The notes beneath the pieces are model-generated. The model worked only from the letters and a program-made list of their open reading frames with translations, had not been told where the DNA came from and ran no database searches. The position numbers and the translations under genes are program-made. A DNA stretch of 64,000 nt from JBCBSP01 sp039819095 (GTDB lineage: Bacteria; Pseudomonadota; Alphaproteobacteria; Caulobacterales; Maricaulaceae). Location: NCBI GenBank assembly GCA_039819095.1, contig JBCBSP010000007.1, forward strand, positions 124,001 to 188,000, in the 5' to 3' direction. Numbering within the stretch: the stretch's first letter is position 1; every line of letters starts with the position of its first letter. Below, piece after piece: positions 7,286 through 16,243 of this stretch.

Positions 7286-8746
7286 CTAGAAGCTGAGAGG
7301 CAGGACGCCGGACGCGGCAAGCCAGCCGACCGCCCCGCCTGCAAGCAGCAGGACCGCGCCTGTCAGGATGCGGCGCACCCACTTCCAGATGGCTGCGGCG
7401 CGGGCGCGCTGGAAGGCCTTGCGAACCGTCCAGCCGGACGTGTTCAGATCGGCGTCGGCAGGCAGATCGGCACCGGCCGCGTACAGGCAGAGTCGCGCCA
7501 GAACATCGATCGCCAGCTGGGCCTCTGCGATCTCCGAGACGCGCAAGGGTAGTTTGCCGGCATGGTGGCCGCCATAGGCGCTTTCCAGGCCGTGCAGGCG
7601 CGTCGCCTTGCCGTAGCGCGCATCGTCATGCCGGGACGGGCCGAACAGGACAAGCCGCGCCAAGAATTCCGCCATCGGCGCGCGTTTGACCAGCGCCTCG
7701 CGCTCCTTGGCCGAGGCGTGCACGCCGGCATATTCATAAAGCTGGCCCAGGCGCAGCAAGGCGGCCTCGCCGCCCTCCTGGGGCAATAATCGCGTGCGCT
7801 TTTCAGCCTCCCTGGCCGTTTCGCTCGGCAGATCCGCGTACGGATCGGAGGCGCCGTGCGCACCGTCGGTTTTCGCACCGCGATTGTAATCAACGAACGG
7901 ACCGAACACCGCATCCGGGAAGAGGCTGGCGCAGATGTCGAAGGCTTCGCGGGCGCGCTCCACAGCCTTGCGGTTGGAATAGTCGGCGATCTCCGGATCC
8001 GAGCGCAGCAGCCGTTCAGCCGAAGCCAGGCCCTTGGCCGCCTCGCCGAGCGATTCCAGCATCGCCTTGGGCGGCGCCCCGGCCGCATCGGTGAGCGGCG
8101 CGCTGATCTCTTCACCATCCCGCGCGCGCAGACGCCGACGCTGAGCGTTCTCCGCCTGCAAACGCAGCCGGTGCAGCGTCTCATCGAAGGGCGTATCGCG
8201 TTCGGCTTCCCAGTCTTCGCGCCGCCAGCGGCCCATGACGAAAATCCACGGCGAACCGCCCGCCTGCAGGCGCTGGTTCAGCTCGCGGGAAAACTCAGTT
8301 TTGCCGCTGGCGGTCAGCGTGTCGTAGATCGCTTCGACATAGTCGAAGACCAAAACCCGGGCGGCGCGTTCGAACTTCTCGCCGCTGACCGGCTCGCTGG
8401 CGGAGGCCGTGCCCTTCAGGCTGAACAGCTCGTCAAAAGGCTGGGCCGCCACCTTACGCAGATCGGAATTGGTCTGCTCGTAAAGATCGGCGAGTTCGGA
8501 ACGCGGGCCGTCCGGCAGGCGGCTTTGACCGCGCGAGCCTTGCGAGTAGGACACCGCGATCTGGATCTGCTGGCGCAGCTGCAGCTCATGGTCCACATGG
8601 GTGTTGTGGCTGGCCGCATCGTTCTCGCCGCGATGGCCGGACTCCGATTGAACCTCATCATAATCGTGAAGCCACAGATCATTATCGTACAGCCCGCCGC
8701 TGACACGGTGGCGATAGCGTTGGGAGAACACGTCGAGCTTGCTCAT
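7286..8746 (-). CDS. Unrecognised 486-residue protein with a C-terminal membrane anchor
   Basis: I do not recognise this protein. The N-terminal half is polar with many charged residues (a His/Asn-rich stretch near residues 40-55, helical from about 85). Residues about 200-290 look strongly alpha-helical. A single hydrophobic segment close to the C-terminus (ILTGAVLLLAGGAVGWLAAS) suggests a tail-anchored cytoplasmic protein. There is no signal peptide. The ATG at 8746 overlaps the cca stop by 4 bases (ATGA), so it is translationally coupled to cca in the DUF1285-Nudix-DUF6111-cca operon. No function is assigned. Confidence 0.75.
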   Translation of the reverse strand: MSKLDVFSQRYRHRVSGGLYDNDLWLHDYDEVQSESGHRGENDAASHNTHVDHELQLRQQIQIAVSYSQGSRGQSRLPDGPRSELADLYEQTNSDLRKVAAQPFDELFSLKGTASASEPVSGEKFERAARVLVFDYVEAIYDTLTASGKTEFSRELNQRLQAGGSPWIFVMGRWRREDWEAERDTPFDETLHRLRLQAENAQRRRLRARDGEEISAPLTDAAGAPPKAMLESLGEAAKGLASAERLLRSDPEIADYSNRKAVERAREAFDICASLFPDAVFGPFVDYNRGAKTDGAHGASDPYADLPSETAREAEKRTRLLPQEGGEAALLRLGQLYEYAGVHASAKEREALVKRAPMAEFLARLVLFGPSRHDDARYGKATRLHGLESAYGGHHAGKLPLRVSEIAEAQLAIDVLARLCLYAAGADLPADADLNTSGWTVRKAFQRARAAAIWKWVRRILTGAVLLLAGGAVGWLAASGVLPLSF

Positions 8747-9954
8747 GAAGCCAGGCCTTTCGCCTGAGCCAATAGCGCGGCCCGATCCAGGCTGAAGTCG
8801 GACTCAATCCAGGCCGCCTCCAGAGCCGCCAGCATCTCGCCCAGCGCCGGGCCTTTCTCGACGCCGAGCTGCAGCAGGTCGCCGCCGCGCACCGGCAGGT
8901 GGGGGCGCTGATAGCGCTCCGCCGCGCTGAGATCGGATGTGAGGTGCGAGGCTTCACCTTCACCGAAGGCGAGGCTGAGACGAATCTGATCCCGAAACCC
9001 GTCGCCGCCAAGCCGGTAGAGCGACGCACGGCGATCCGCCTCACCACAACCAGCGCGCGAACGCGGGGTCATCGCCAGCATTTTGAACCGCCGGCTTTCC
9101 GCATTTGACGCCTTCATCGATTCACACAGCGCCGCCATCCGACCCTCATCGGCCTGGAGCAGAGCCGCCGTCCGCAATAGCGGGTCAGGCGGCAAGGACT
9201 CCCTCTTGTCCATGTGAATTATGCCTAACAATAGGTTTAAGTCGAGCGTGCCGGGCAAGACTTCTTTAAGAACGTGACCTTCGCGCATCGCTTCGATGAC
9301 ACGGCTGGGGTCCGGCGCGCTGATCAGCGCCTTCCATTCTTTCCACACCCGCTCCCGCGAAAGACCGTCCAGACCAGCGCTCAGCGCGATGCAGGCCGCG
9401 TGGCCATCCTTGTTCAGCGCGCGCCCATACCAGGCAGTGAAACGGTAAAAACGCAGGATGCGCAGATAGTCTTCCGTTATCCGGGCTCGCGGATCGCCAA
9501 TAAAGACGATGCGCCGCGTTTCAATATCGGCGAGCCCGCCCACCGGATCATGAACCGCACCGTCCGCGTCGGCATAGAGCGCGTTGATGCGAAAATCACG
9601 TCGTGCGGCGTCCTCAGCCCAGTCGGTGGTGAAGCGGACCCGCGATCGCCGGCCCTGCGGCTCGATATCGCGGCGCAAGGTAGTGATCTCGAAGGGCTTT
9701 CCCCCGCTCACCGCCGTAACGGTGCCATGATCAATCCCGGTCGGGATGGCTTTCAGCCCGGCCGCCTTGAGCGCATCCATGACCGCGCCCGGCTCCAGCA
9801 GGGTGGCGATATCAATATCGCCGACCGGCTCGCCCAGCAGCGCATTGCGGATACAGCCGCCGACGAAACGGGCCTGACCTTCGCCCAGCGCCTGCATGAC
9901 CGCTCGGGTCTGCGGCGCGGTGATCCAGGCGTGGCGAGCCGGGTCCAGCTGCAT
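8743..9954 (-). CDS. cca: CCA tRNA nucleotidyltransferase / poly(A) polymerase family
   Basis: A 403-residue class II nucleotidyltransferase that adds or repairs the 3' CCA of tRNA. N-terminal motifs: FVGGCIRNALLG (nucleotide-binding GG), GDIDIAT (metal-binding DxD), RRDFRINALY and the RNA-binding ITEDYLRILRFYRF. The alphaproteobacterial form has a short C-terminal domain. It lies six bases after the DUF6111 stop and is coupled to the downstream unknown gene by an ATGA overlap. The encoded tRNA-Arg in this window already carries CCA, so a repair role is possible as well as synthesis. Confidence 0.95.
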   Translation of the reverse strand: MQLDPARHAWITAPQTRAVMQALGEGQARFVGGCIRNALLGEPVGDIDIATLLEPGAVMDALKAAGLKAIPTGIDHGTVTAVSGGKPFEITTLRRDIEPQGRRSRVRFTTDWAEDAARRDFRINALYADADGAVHDPVGGLADIETRRIVFIGDPRARITEDYLRILRFYRFTAWYGRALNKDGHAACIALSAGLDGLSRERVWKEWKALISAPDPSRVIEAMREGHVLKEVLPGTLDLNLLLGIIHMDKRESLPPDPLLRTAALLQADEGRMAALCESMKASNAESRRFKMLAMTPRSRAGCGEADRRASLYRLGGDGFRDQIRLSLAFGEGEASHLTSDLSAAERYQRPHLPVRGGDLLQLGVEKGPALGEMLAALEAAWIESDFSLDRAALLAQAKGLAS

Positions 9955-9960
9955 GGCCGC

Positions 9961-10275
9961 TCAGCGGCGCAGATGCGTCGGGGTTTCGTTCGCCGTCGGT
10001 TGCTCGACCGGCTCGATCCGTCCCGGCGTGATCTCGCCGTCCTCAAGGCTCGGCGGGACGAAGACGCCCTCATCGGCCCCCTGTTCGGCGCTGATCAGGG
10101 CAAACGTGACCATGGCCAGAATCGCCAGCGTCGCGCCCATCAGAGCCAGCATCTGATAGGGCGCGGGCGGCTCCTCACCGGTCACCGGGCGGCGCCCCCG
10201 CAAGGCGCGCCAGGTGAAGAACGCCGCAAAGGGCGCGCAGAACAGAAGCAGCTCGATCAAGGTCATGCGCAGCAT
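9961..10275 (-). CDS. DUF6111 family small membrane protein
   Basis: A 104-residue protein with two hydrophobic segments (about 4-20 and 41-60) separated by a basic loop RALRGRRP, and a polar Pro/Glu-rich C-terminus. It matches the small DUF6111 family usually found between cca and a CoA-pyrophosphatase Nudix gene in alphaproteobacteria, which is its position here. The start is the ATG at 10275, preceded by AGGAG 8 bases upstream; a longer frame to 10410 lies inside the Nudix gene and is not used. Function unknown. Confidence 0.8.
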   Translation of the reverse strand: MLRMTLIELLLFCAPFAAFFTWRALRGRRPVTGEEPPAPYQMLALMGATLAILAMVTFALISAEQGADEGVFVPPSLEDGEITPGRIEPVEQPTANETPTHLRR

Positions 10276-10288
10276 GAGGCGTCTCCTG

Positions 10289-10936
10289 TCATCGCCGGTT
10301 CGGTGCGATGCGTTTTGAAAGCGCACGCAGCATGCCTGCTGTCGCGCCCCAGATATAGCGTCCACGGTAGGGCATGGCGTAATACCGTCGAAGCCGCCCG
10401 CGAAACTCACGCTCTTCCAGCCTGTGATTACGCGGATTCATCAGGAAGTCGAAAGGCGCTTCAAACACATCGGCCACCTCGCCAGGATCAATGCGCAGCT
10501 CAAAGCCGGCTTCAACCACGCCCACGAAGGGCGTGACCATGTAGCCGGTGACCGTTTCATAAGCCTCGAACCGGCCAAGGAGCGTGATCTGGTCAGGCGA
10601 CAGGCCGATCTCTTCTTCGGTTTCCCTCAGCGCGCATTCAGCCAGGCTCTCGCGGCCCTGAAGCTGACGTCCGCCGGGAAAGCTGACCTGGCCGGCATGA
10701 GCCTGCAGGTGGTCGGCCCGCCTTGTCAGGAGGATGGAAAGCCCCCCTTCGCGGCGCACCAGAAGAGCCAGAACCGCCGCCGGTTTCAAGGCTCGACCGG
10801 TCGGGGCGGACGCCCCGTTCAGATCCCCATCACCCAGGACCGGCGCAACGCCGGGTCCCTCAACCGGATCGAGCCGATCTGAGATATGAGCCAGAAGGGC
10901 GTCGCCGTCCTGGCGCAGGGCCTCGCTCGCCGTCAT
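10289..10936 (-). CDS. CoA pyrophosphatase, Nudix hydrolase
   Basis: A 215-residue Nudix enzyme of the NudL/CoAse type that would split coenzyme A into phosphopantetheine and 3',5'-ADP. The CoA-specific segment QAHAGQVSFPGGR precedes the Nudix box (GGRQLQGRESLAECALRE then TEEEIGL), with the metal-binding REXXEE residues intact. The ATG at 10936 overlaps the stop of the DUF1285 gene by 4 bases, which fixes the start; the longer frame to 10975 is inside DUF1285. It is part of the minus-strand operon leading to cca. Confidence 0.92.
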   Translation of the reverse strand: MTASEALRQDGDALLAHISDRLDPVEGPGVAPVLGDGDLNGASAPTGRALKPAAVLALLVRREGGLSILLTRRADHLQAHAGQVSFPGGRQLQGRESLAECALRETEEEIGLSPDQITLLGRFEAYETVTGYMVTPFVGVVEAGFELRIDPGEVADVFEAPFDFLMNPRNHRLEEREFRGRLRRYYAMPYRGRYIWGATAGMLRALSKRIAPNRR

Positions 10937-11520
10937 GGTCGAGGGCCCAGAGTGAAAAAGGCGCCATCGCTCCATACGCCCAGCACCGGCTCGCCGGCCT
11001 CATCTGATCCCTCGACGACAAAATCGGCCAGTTCATAGAAAACCGGACGCGTCATCAGCGCCTCCATCCGCCCGCGAATGTGCACGTAAGGCGCAGGCTC
11101 GCCGGTTTGCCGATCGAAGACGACGCGGATGGGATGATCGGGCCCGGCGATGACCATATCGTCGAAATTCGTCGCGAAGGCGATGCGCTGATCCCGGCCC
11201 TCGCCGGAAGCGTCCATGCGCACGGCGATGAACGGTGCGGCCTCCACCTCGATGGCGATCTTCTCCACTGGGGTGACCAGATAGGTGCGGCCATCGTCAT
11301 CTTTACGCAAGATTCTGGAAAACAGCCGGATGAGAGGCTGGCGGGTGATGCGAACGCCCTCATGCCACCAGGATCCGTCGCGGCGGATGACCATATCCAT
11401 CTCACCGCAATACTCCGGCTCCCACAAATGCACAGGCGGCAGCGCGCCGCCGTGCTCGGCGGTTTCGGCCGCCTTGATCAGCGACTGCATCGGATCAGGT
11501 TCTGAAGCCGGCCCGGCCAT
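10933..11520 (-). CDS. DUF1285 family protein
   Basis: A 195-residue soluble protein of the DUF1285 family. Recognisable segments: PPVHLWEPEYCGEMDMVI, DGSWWHEG, ITRQPLIRLFSRILRK and YLVTPVEKIAIEVE. The start is set at the ATG at 11520, which has AGAGG six bases upstream; a frame extension to 11553 is possible. It is the first gene of the DUF1285-Nudix-DUF6111-cca operon and is divergent from the MoxR gene, a neighbourhood repeated in many alphaproteobacteria. The biochemical role is not known. Confidence 0.88.
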   Translation of the reverse strand: MAGPASEPDPMQSLIKAAETAEHGGALPPVHLWEPEYCGEMDMVIRRDGSWWHEGVRITRQPLIRLFSRILRKDDDGRTYLVTPVEKIAIEVEAAPFIAVRMDASGEGRDQRIAFATNFDDMVIAGPDHPIRVVFDRQTGEPAPYVHIRGRMEALMTRPVFYELADFVVEGSDEAGEPVLGVWSDGAFFTLGPRP

Positions 11521-11608
11521 GGACACCTCTTGCGGCTGCGGCCATGTTTCCATTCAACCCGCCTGTTGATCAGGCGCGCTTTCATCTCAGTGCTTAGGAC
11601 ATAAGTCG

Positions 11609-12607
11609 ATGACGCCCGATAAGGAAGACGAAGCCGCGCTCGCGCGCAAAGCTGACGCCGCCGTGGAACGCCTCGACGCGGTCAAGGCCTCCATCGGCAA
11701 AGCCGTGTTTGGGCTGGAGGACGTGGTCGAGCAGAGCCTGGCCACGCTTCTATCCGGCGGCCATGGCCTGCTGGTCGGCGCGCCGGGCCTGGCCAAGACC
11801 CGCCTGGTGCACACGCTGGCGATCGTCACCGGGCTTGATGATAAGCGCGTGCAATTTACCCCGGACCTTATGCCGGCCGATATTCTCGGTTCTGAAGTGC
11901 TGGAAGAAGATGCAGCCGGCAAGCGCGCCTTCCGCTTCCTTCCCGGGCCGGTTTTCTGCCGGCTCCTGATGGCCGACGAGATCAACCGCGCCAGCCCGCG
12001 CACCCAGGCCGCGCTCCTGCAGGCCATGCAGGAAGGCTTCGTCACGGTCGCCGGGGAGCGTCATGATCTGCCCCAGCCTTTCCACGTGCTCGCCACCCAG
12101 AACCCGATTGAACAGGAAGGCACCTATCCGCTGCCTGAAGCCCAGCTTGACCGCTTCATGATGCAGATCGACGTGCCGTATCCCGACCGCGATGATGAGC
12201 GGCGTATTCTTCTGGCCACGACCGGGCTGGAAGATCCCAGCGCGGAACCCGTCCTGAACGTGGACGAGCTTGTCGAGCTGCAACAGCTGGTGCGCGCCAT
12301 GCCGGTCGGCGAAGAAACGCTTAGCGCCATCCTGACCCTGGTGGAAAGCGCCCGTCCCGGTGACGCGGCTGATGACGAAGTGCGCGAGGGCGTCGCCTGG
12401 GGCCCCGGCCCGCGCGCCGGTCAGGCGCTGATGCTGGCGGTGCGGGCGCGGGCGCTCCTGCAGGGACGCCTGGCGCCCTCCACCGAAGATGTCGCCGCCC
12501 TGGCCGAGCCGGTCCTGAAGCACCGCATGGCGCTGAGCTTCGCGGCGAGGGCCGATGGTCTGACGCTGGAGCGCCTCATCCAACGTCTCGCTGCGGCGGC
12601 TGCATAA
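11609..12607 (+). CDS. MoxR-family AAA+ ATPase
   Basis: A 332-residue AAA+ ATPase. Walker A is GAPGLAKT (residues 57-64), Walker B is LLMADEINRASPRTQ (Asp123-Glu124), and the sensor region HVLATQNPIEQEGTYPLPEAQLDRF is typical of MoxR. MoxR proteins act as chaperones for VWA-domain proteins, and the next three genes encode exactly such partners (DUF58, BatA/DUF4159, VWA-like). It begins a plus-strand operon of four genes with gaps of 6 bases or fewer or overlaps. It probably acts in the cytoplasm on envelope-associated complexes. Confidence 0.93.
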   Translation: MTPDKEDEAALARKADAAVERLDAVKASIGKAVFGLEDVVEQSLATLLSGGHGLLVGAPGLAKTRLVHTLAIVTGLDDKRVQFTPDLMPADILGSEVLEEDAAGKRAFRFLPGPVFCRLLMADEINRASPRTQAALLQAMQEGFVTVAGERHDLPQPFHVLATQNPIEQEGTYPLPEAQLDRFMMQIDVPYPDRDDERRILLATTGLEDPSAEPVLNVDELVELQQLVRAMPVGEETLSAILTLVESARPGDAADDEVREGVAWGPGPRAGQALMLAVRARALLQGRLAPSTEDVAALAEPVLKHRMALSFAARADGLTLERLIQRLAAAAA

Positions 12608-12613
12608 ACGCTG

Positions 12614-13513
12614 ATGACGTCCGCCATCTCCACCCGGAATAGACGCCGTGAGATCGCCCTGCGCCTGTCCGCAGAGCGATCTGCAGCGCCCTTCCCCGCC
12701 CTGCTGGCTCGAGCGGAAAAGATCGCCGCTGCGGTCACGCTTGGCGCACATGGGCGACGGGCGCCGGGCGCGGGGGAAACCTTTTGGGAATATCGCCGCC
12801 ACCGCCGCGAAGACGGGGTGGGCGCGATCGACTGGCGGCGGTCCGCGCGCGGCGATCAGCTTTTCGTGCGTGAATCCGAATGGGAAGCGGCCAACGCCGT
12901 CTATCTCTGGCGGGACGGCTCGCCGGGCATGGATCTCGCCTATGAGCGCGGCGCGCTGACCAAGCGCGACAGCGCGGCGGTCTGCCTGATGGCGCTCGCC
13001 GCCCTGCTCAACCGCGGCGGCGAACGCATCGCGGTGCTGGGCGAAGACGAACGACCGCGATCAGGGCGCATCGCGTACGATATGGCCGCCCGGCGGCTCG
13101 CGCTCGGCGACGGCTCGGCCCAAGCGGTCGAAGCCGCCGTGATCGGTCGCCATGCACGCCTGGTGCTGGCCAGCGATTTTCTCGATCCGGTCGAGACCTG
13201 GCAGGCGCGTCTGGCGCGGTTCAGGGCCATTGGAGCGGGCGGCGTACTGTTGCGCACCGTCGATCCATGCGAGGAAGACTTCGCCTTCACGGGACGGACC
13301 CGTTTCGAAGCCCCTCACGGCGGCGATGCGCTGATCCTGGGGCGCGCCGAAGACGCCCGCACCGCCTATCGCGAACGCTGGACCGAGCACGGCGTCGCCT
13401 TAAAGGCGTTGGCGCGCCGGGGCGGATGGACGCTGATCACCCACCGGACCGACCGATCGGCTTCTGAGGCGGTGCTGGCGCTCTATCAGGCGCTGGACCC
13501 GGAGGCGGTCTAG
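12614..13513 (+). CDS. DUF58 domain protein
   Basis: A 299-residue protein with the DUF58 core: GRRAPGAGETFWEYRRHRREDGVGAI and IDWRRSARGDQLFVRESEWE, followed by a Rossmann-like VWA-related part in which the metal site is not obvious. DUF58 proteins are standard partners of MoxR ATPases. It lies six bases after MoxR, and the next gene starts directly after its stop, so the genes are translated as a set. There is no membrane segment, unlike longer DUF58 proteins. Confidence 0.88.
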   Translation: MTSAISTRNRRREIALRLSAERSAAPFPALLARAEKIAAAVTLGAHGRRAPGAGETFWEYRRHRREDGVGAIDWRRSARGDQLFVRESEWEAANAVYLWRDGSPGMDLAYERGALTKRDSAAVCLMALAALLNRGGERIAVLGEDERPRSGRIAYDMAARRLALGDGSAQAVEAAVIGRHARLVLASDFLDPVETWQARLARFRAIGAGGVLLRTVDPCEEDFAFTGRTRFEAPHGGDALILGRAEDARTAYRERWTEHGVALKALARRGGWTLITHRTDRSASEAVLALYQALDPEAV

Positions 13514-16243
13514 ATGAGTTTCGGCCCGCTTTTCTTCGCTGCGCCCTGGGCGCTCGCCGCGCTCATCGCACTGCCGGCGATCTGGCTGTTGCTGCGCGCG
13601 ACGCCGCCAGCGCCCAAGCGCATCCGCTTTGCCCCGCTGCGCCTGCTTCTGAGACTGGCGCCCACGCCGGAGACACCGCGTTCAGCGCCTTGGTGGCTCA
13701 TCCTGTTCCGCCTGCTGATCGCTGCGCTCGTCATCATCGCGCTGGCCGACCCGGTCTGGCGCCCGGATGCGCGAACCGGGACAAACGGGCCACTCCTTGT
13801 GGTGCTGGACGATGGCTGGCCGGCGGCGAGCCGATGGCGAGAGCGGGTCAGAGAGGCGCGCTCGCGCCTGGAAGGCGCTGTGGCCGATGGTCGTCTGGCC
13901 GGGCTGCTTCTGACTGCATCGGACACGGATGCGCCGGACGCCCTCTTCACGCCGCCCGGCGAGGCGCTGACGCGCCTCAACGCGGCTGAACCTCGACCCT
14001 GGCGGAGCAACCGGCTGGGCGCGCTCGTGGCGTTGAGCGACGCGTTCGAGGCGCGCTCCGACGCTGCGCGGGTTGAGATCATCTGGATCAGCGACGGAAC
14101 CTCGGATGCGTATGACGCGGCCTTCGCCTCGCAGCTTGTCGAATATGGCAGCCTGCGCGTGCTGACGCCCGGCGCGGAGCATGCACCGCTCGCCCTCCTG
14201 CCCGCGCAGCCCTCCGGCGAAGGGTTCACCGTCACCGCGCTCAGGGCCGACCCGCGCGGCCAGCGCCAGGCGATGGTGCGCGCCCTGTCCGCGGACGGGC
14301 TGAGCATGGCGCGCGCCGAACTGAGCTTCGCCGACGGGCAGGCGCGCGCCGAGGCCGGTATCGTGCTGCCTCTGGATCTGCGTAACCGCGTCACCCGGAT
14401 CGATATTGAGAACGAAGCATCGGCCGGGGCGTTGCAATTGCTCGGCGACGCCTGGCGGCGTCCGCGCATCGGGTTGATCGAGCCGCCCGGCGGCGAAGAT
14501 CGTCAGCCGCTCCTGTCCGATCTGTTCTACGCTGAAGAAGCGCTGTCCGGCTTCGCCGAACCGGTGCGCGCCGATCTCGACACGCTGCTCGCCTCCGACC
14601 CTGCAGCTCTCGTGATGGTCGATGCGGCGCGTTCTGAAGATGAGGCGCTGGCCGATTTTGTGGCGTCCGGCGGCCTGCTGATCCGCTTCGCCGGACCCAG
14701 ACTCGCCGCGCGGGGGGACGATCTGGTTCCCACGCGGCTGCGTGAGGGCGGGCGGCTGTTCGGCGGGGCCATGGCCTGGGGCGAGCCGCAGGCGCTGGGC
14801 GCGTTTCCCCAGTCCAGCCCGTTCGCCGGGTTGAGCCTGCCGGGCGATGTGCGCATCGATCGTCAGGTTCTGGCCGAGCCTGAACCCGGTCTGGACGCGC
14901 AGGTCTGGGCGCGGCTGGCCGATGGCACGCCGCTGGTCACCTGGGCGCGGCGCGGTGATGGGCTGGTGGTGCTGTTTCATGTCACCGCCGGGCCGGACTG
15001 GTCCAATCTCGCCCTGTCGGGCCTGTTCCCGGCCATGCTGGAGCGGGTCGCCGCCTTTGCCCGCAATCCGCGTTCGGAACCCCCGACCGACGGCGCCTGG
15101 TCGATCGAGCGCGCCCTGTCCGGGGCCGGCCAGCTCGTCAATCCCCCGGCCGGCGCGCAGCCAGTCCCCGCAACCGCCTTCGCCTCGGCTGAAGCCGGAC
15201 CGCAGACCCCGCCGGGGCTGTACACGCTCGGCCCGGCGCGCGAGACGCTGAACGCGGTGCGCGGCGATATCGTGCTGGAGCCGCTGGCGCGCGACCTGCC
15301 GGGCGCGGTCTTCGAAACCCTGGATGGCGTCGCCGAACAGCGCCTCGCTGGTTCGCTCCTGGTGCTCGCCGCGATCCTGTTTGCGCTGGATGTGATCATC
15401 GCGCTGGCGATGGCGGGACGCTTGCCGGCCCTGCCCCGCACGCTTGGAGCCGGAGCTATAGCCCTTCTCGCCAGCGTCGTGTTGACCGGCCTGATCCAGT
15501 CGCCCGCCATGGCCCAGACTCCACCGCCCAGCCCGGCGCTGGAGAATGCGCTGGATGTGCGTCTGGCCTATGTGCTGACCGGCGATGCGCGCATTGATGC
15601 GATGAGCGAGGCCGGGCTGACAGGCCTCTCCAGAGAGATCACCAGGCGCAGCGCCATTGAGCCGGTCGCGCCGCGCGGCGTTGATATCGAAACCGACCCC
15701 ATCCTCTACTTTCCGGTGCTCTACTGGCCGGTGACGCTGGATGCGCCTTCGCTTTCGCAAGATGCGGCGGAGAAGCTGGAAGCCTACATTCAGGCTGGCG
15801 GGCTGATCGTGTTCGATACACAGGACGCGGCCGAGGCCGCCGCGCGCATCGGCCCTCACCCGGGCTTGGTGCGCGTCCTGGAAGCGGTCGATGTGCCCGC
15901 TCTGATGCGCGCGCCTGAAGACCATGTTCTCACCCGCACTTTCTACATCACGGACGGCTTTCCCGGCCGCCATTCCGGCGGAGCGGTCTGGGTGGAAGCC
16001 GATCCGGACGGGTCCTCGCGCGATGGAACCAGCGGCGTGGTCATCGGCTCAGCCGACTGGGCGGCGGCCTGGGCGGTCAGCCCTGATGGCGGCTTCATGG
16101 CGCCGGTCGAAGGCGGCGCGCGCCAGCGCGAGATGGCGTACCGCTTCGGCGTCAATCTCGCCATGTATGCGCTCACCGGCAATTACAAGGAAGATCAGGT
16201 CCATGTCAGCGCCATCCTTGAGCGACTGGGGCGCGAACCATGA
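13514..16243 (+). CDS. BatA-like N-terminal plus DUF4159 membrane protein
   Basis: A 909-residue membrane protein. Two N-terminal hydrophobic helices (about 8-27 and 61-78) with the BatA/aerotolerance-type region between them, then a VWA-like domain, a glutamine-amidotransferase-like region, a further helix near 620-640, one near 650-670, and a C-terminal DUF4159 domain (from about 695, with YFPVLYWPV and GGLIVFDTQD). The expected metal-binding DxSxS at residues 99-103 reads DDGWP, so the VWA site is lost. It follows DUF58 immediately and overlaps the next gene by 4 bases. Probably an envelope component served by the MoxR ATPase; exact role unknown. Confidence 0.82.
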   Translation: MSFGPLFFAAPWALAALIALPAIWLLLRATPPAPKRIRFAPLRLLLRLAPTPETPRSAPWWLILFRLLIAALVIIALADPVWRPDARTGTNGPLLVVLDDGWPAASRWRERVREARSRLEGAVADGRLAGLLLTASDTDAPDALFTPPGEALTRLNAAEPRPWRSNRLGALVALSDAFEARSDAARVEIIWISDGTSDAYDAAFASQLVEYGSLRVLTPGAEHAPLALLPAQPSGEGFTVTALRADPRGQRQAMVRALSADGLSMARAELSFADGQARAEAGIVLPLDLRNRVTRIDIENEASAGALQLLGDAWRRPRIGLIEPPGGEDRQPLLSDLFYAEEALSGFAEPVRADLDTLLASDPAALVMVDAARSEDEALADFVASGGLLIRFAGPRLAARGDDLVPTRLREGGRLFGGAMAWGEPQALGAFPQSSPFAGLSLPGDVRIDRQVLAEPEPGLDAQVWARLADGTPLVTWARRGDGLVVLFHVTAGPDWSNLALSGLFPAMLERVAAFARNPRSEPPTDGAWSIERALSGAGQLVNPPAGAQPVPATAFASAEAGPQTPPGLYTLGPARETLNAVRGDIVLEPLARDLPGAVFETLDGVAEQRLAGSLLVLAAILFALDVIIALAMAGRLPALPRTLGAGAIALLASVVLTGLIQSPAMAQTPPPSPALENALDVRLAYVLTGDARIDAMSEAGLTGLSREITRRSAIEPVAPRGVDIETDPILYFPVLYWPVTLDAPSLSQDAAEKLEAYIQAGGLIVFDTQDAAEAAARIGPHPGLVRVLEAVDVPALMRAPEDHVLTRTFYITDGFPGRHSGGAVWVEADPDGSSRDGTSGVVIGSADWAAAWAVSPDGGFMAPVEGGARQREMAYRFGVNLAMYALTGNYKEDQVHVSAILERLGREP

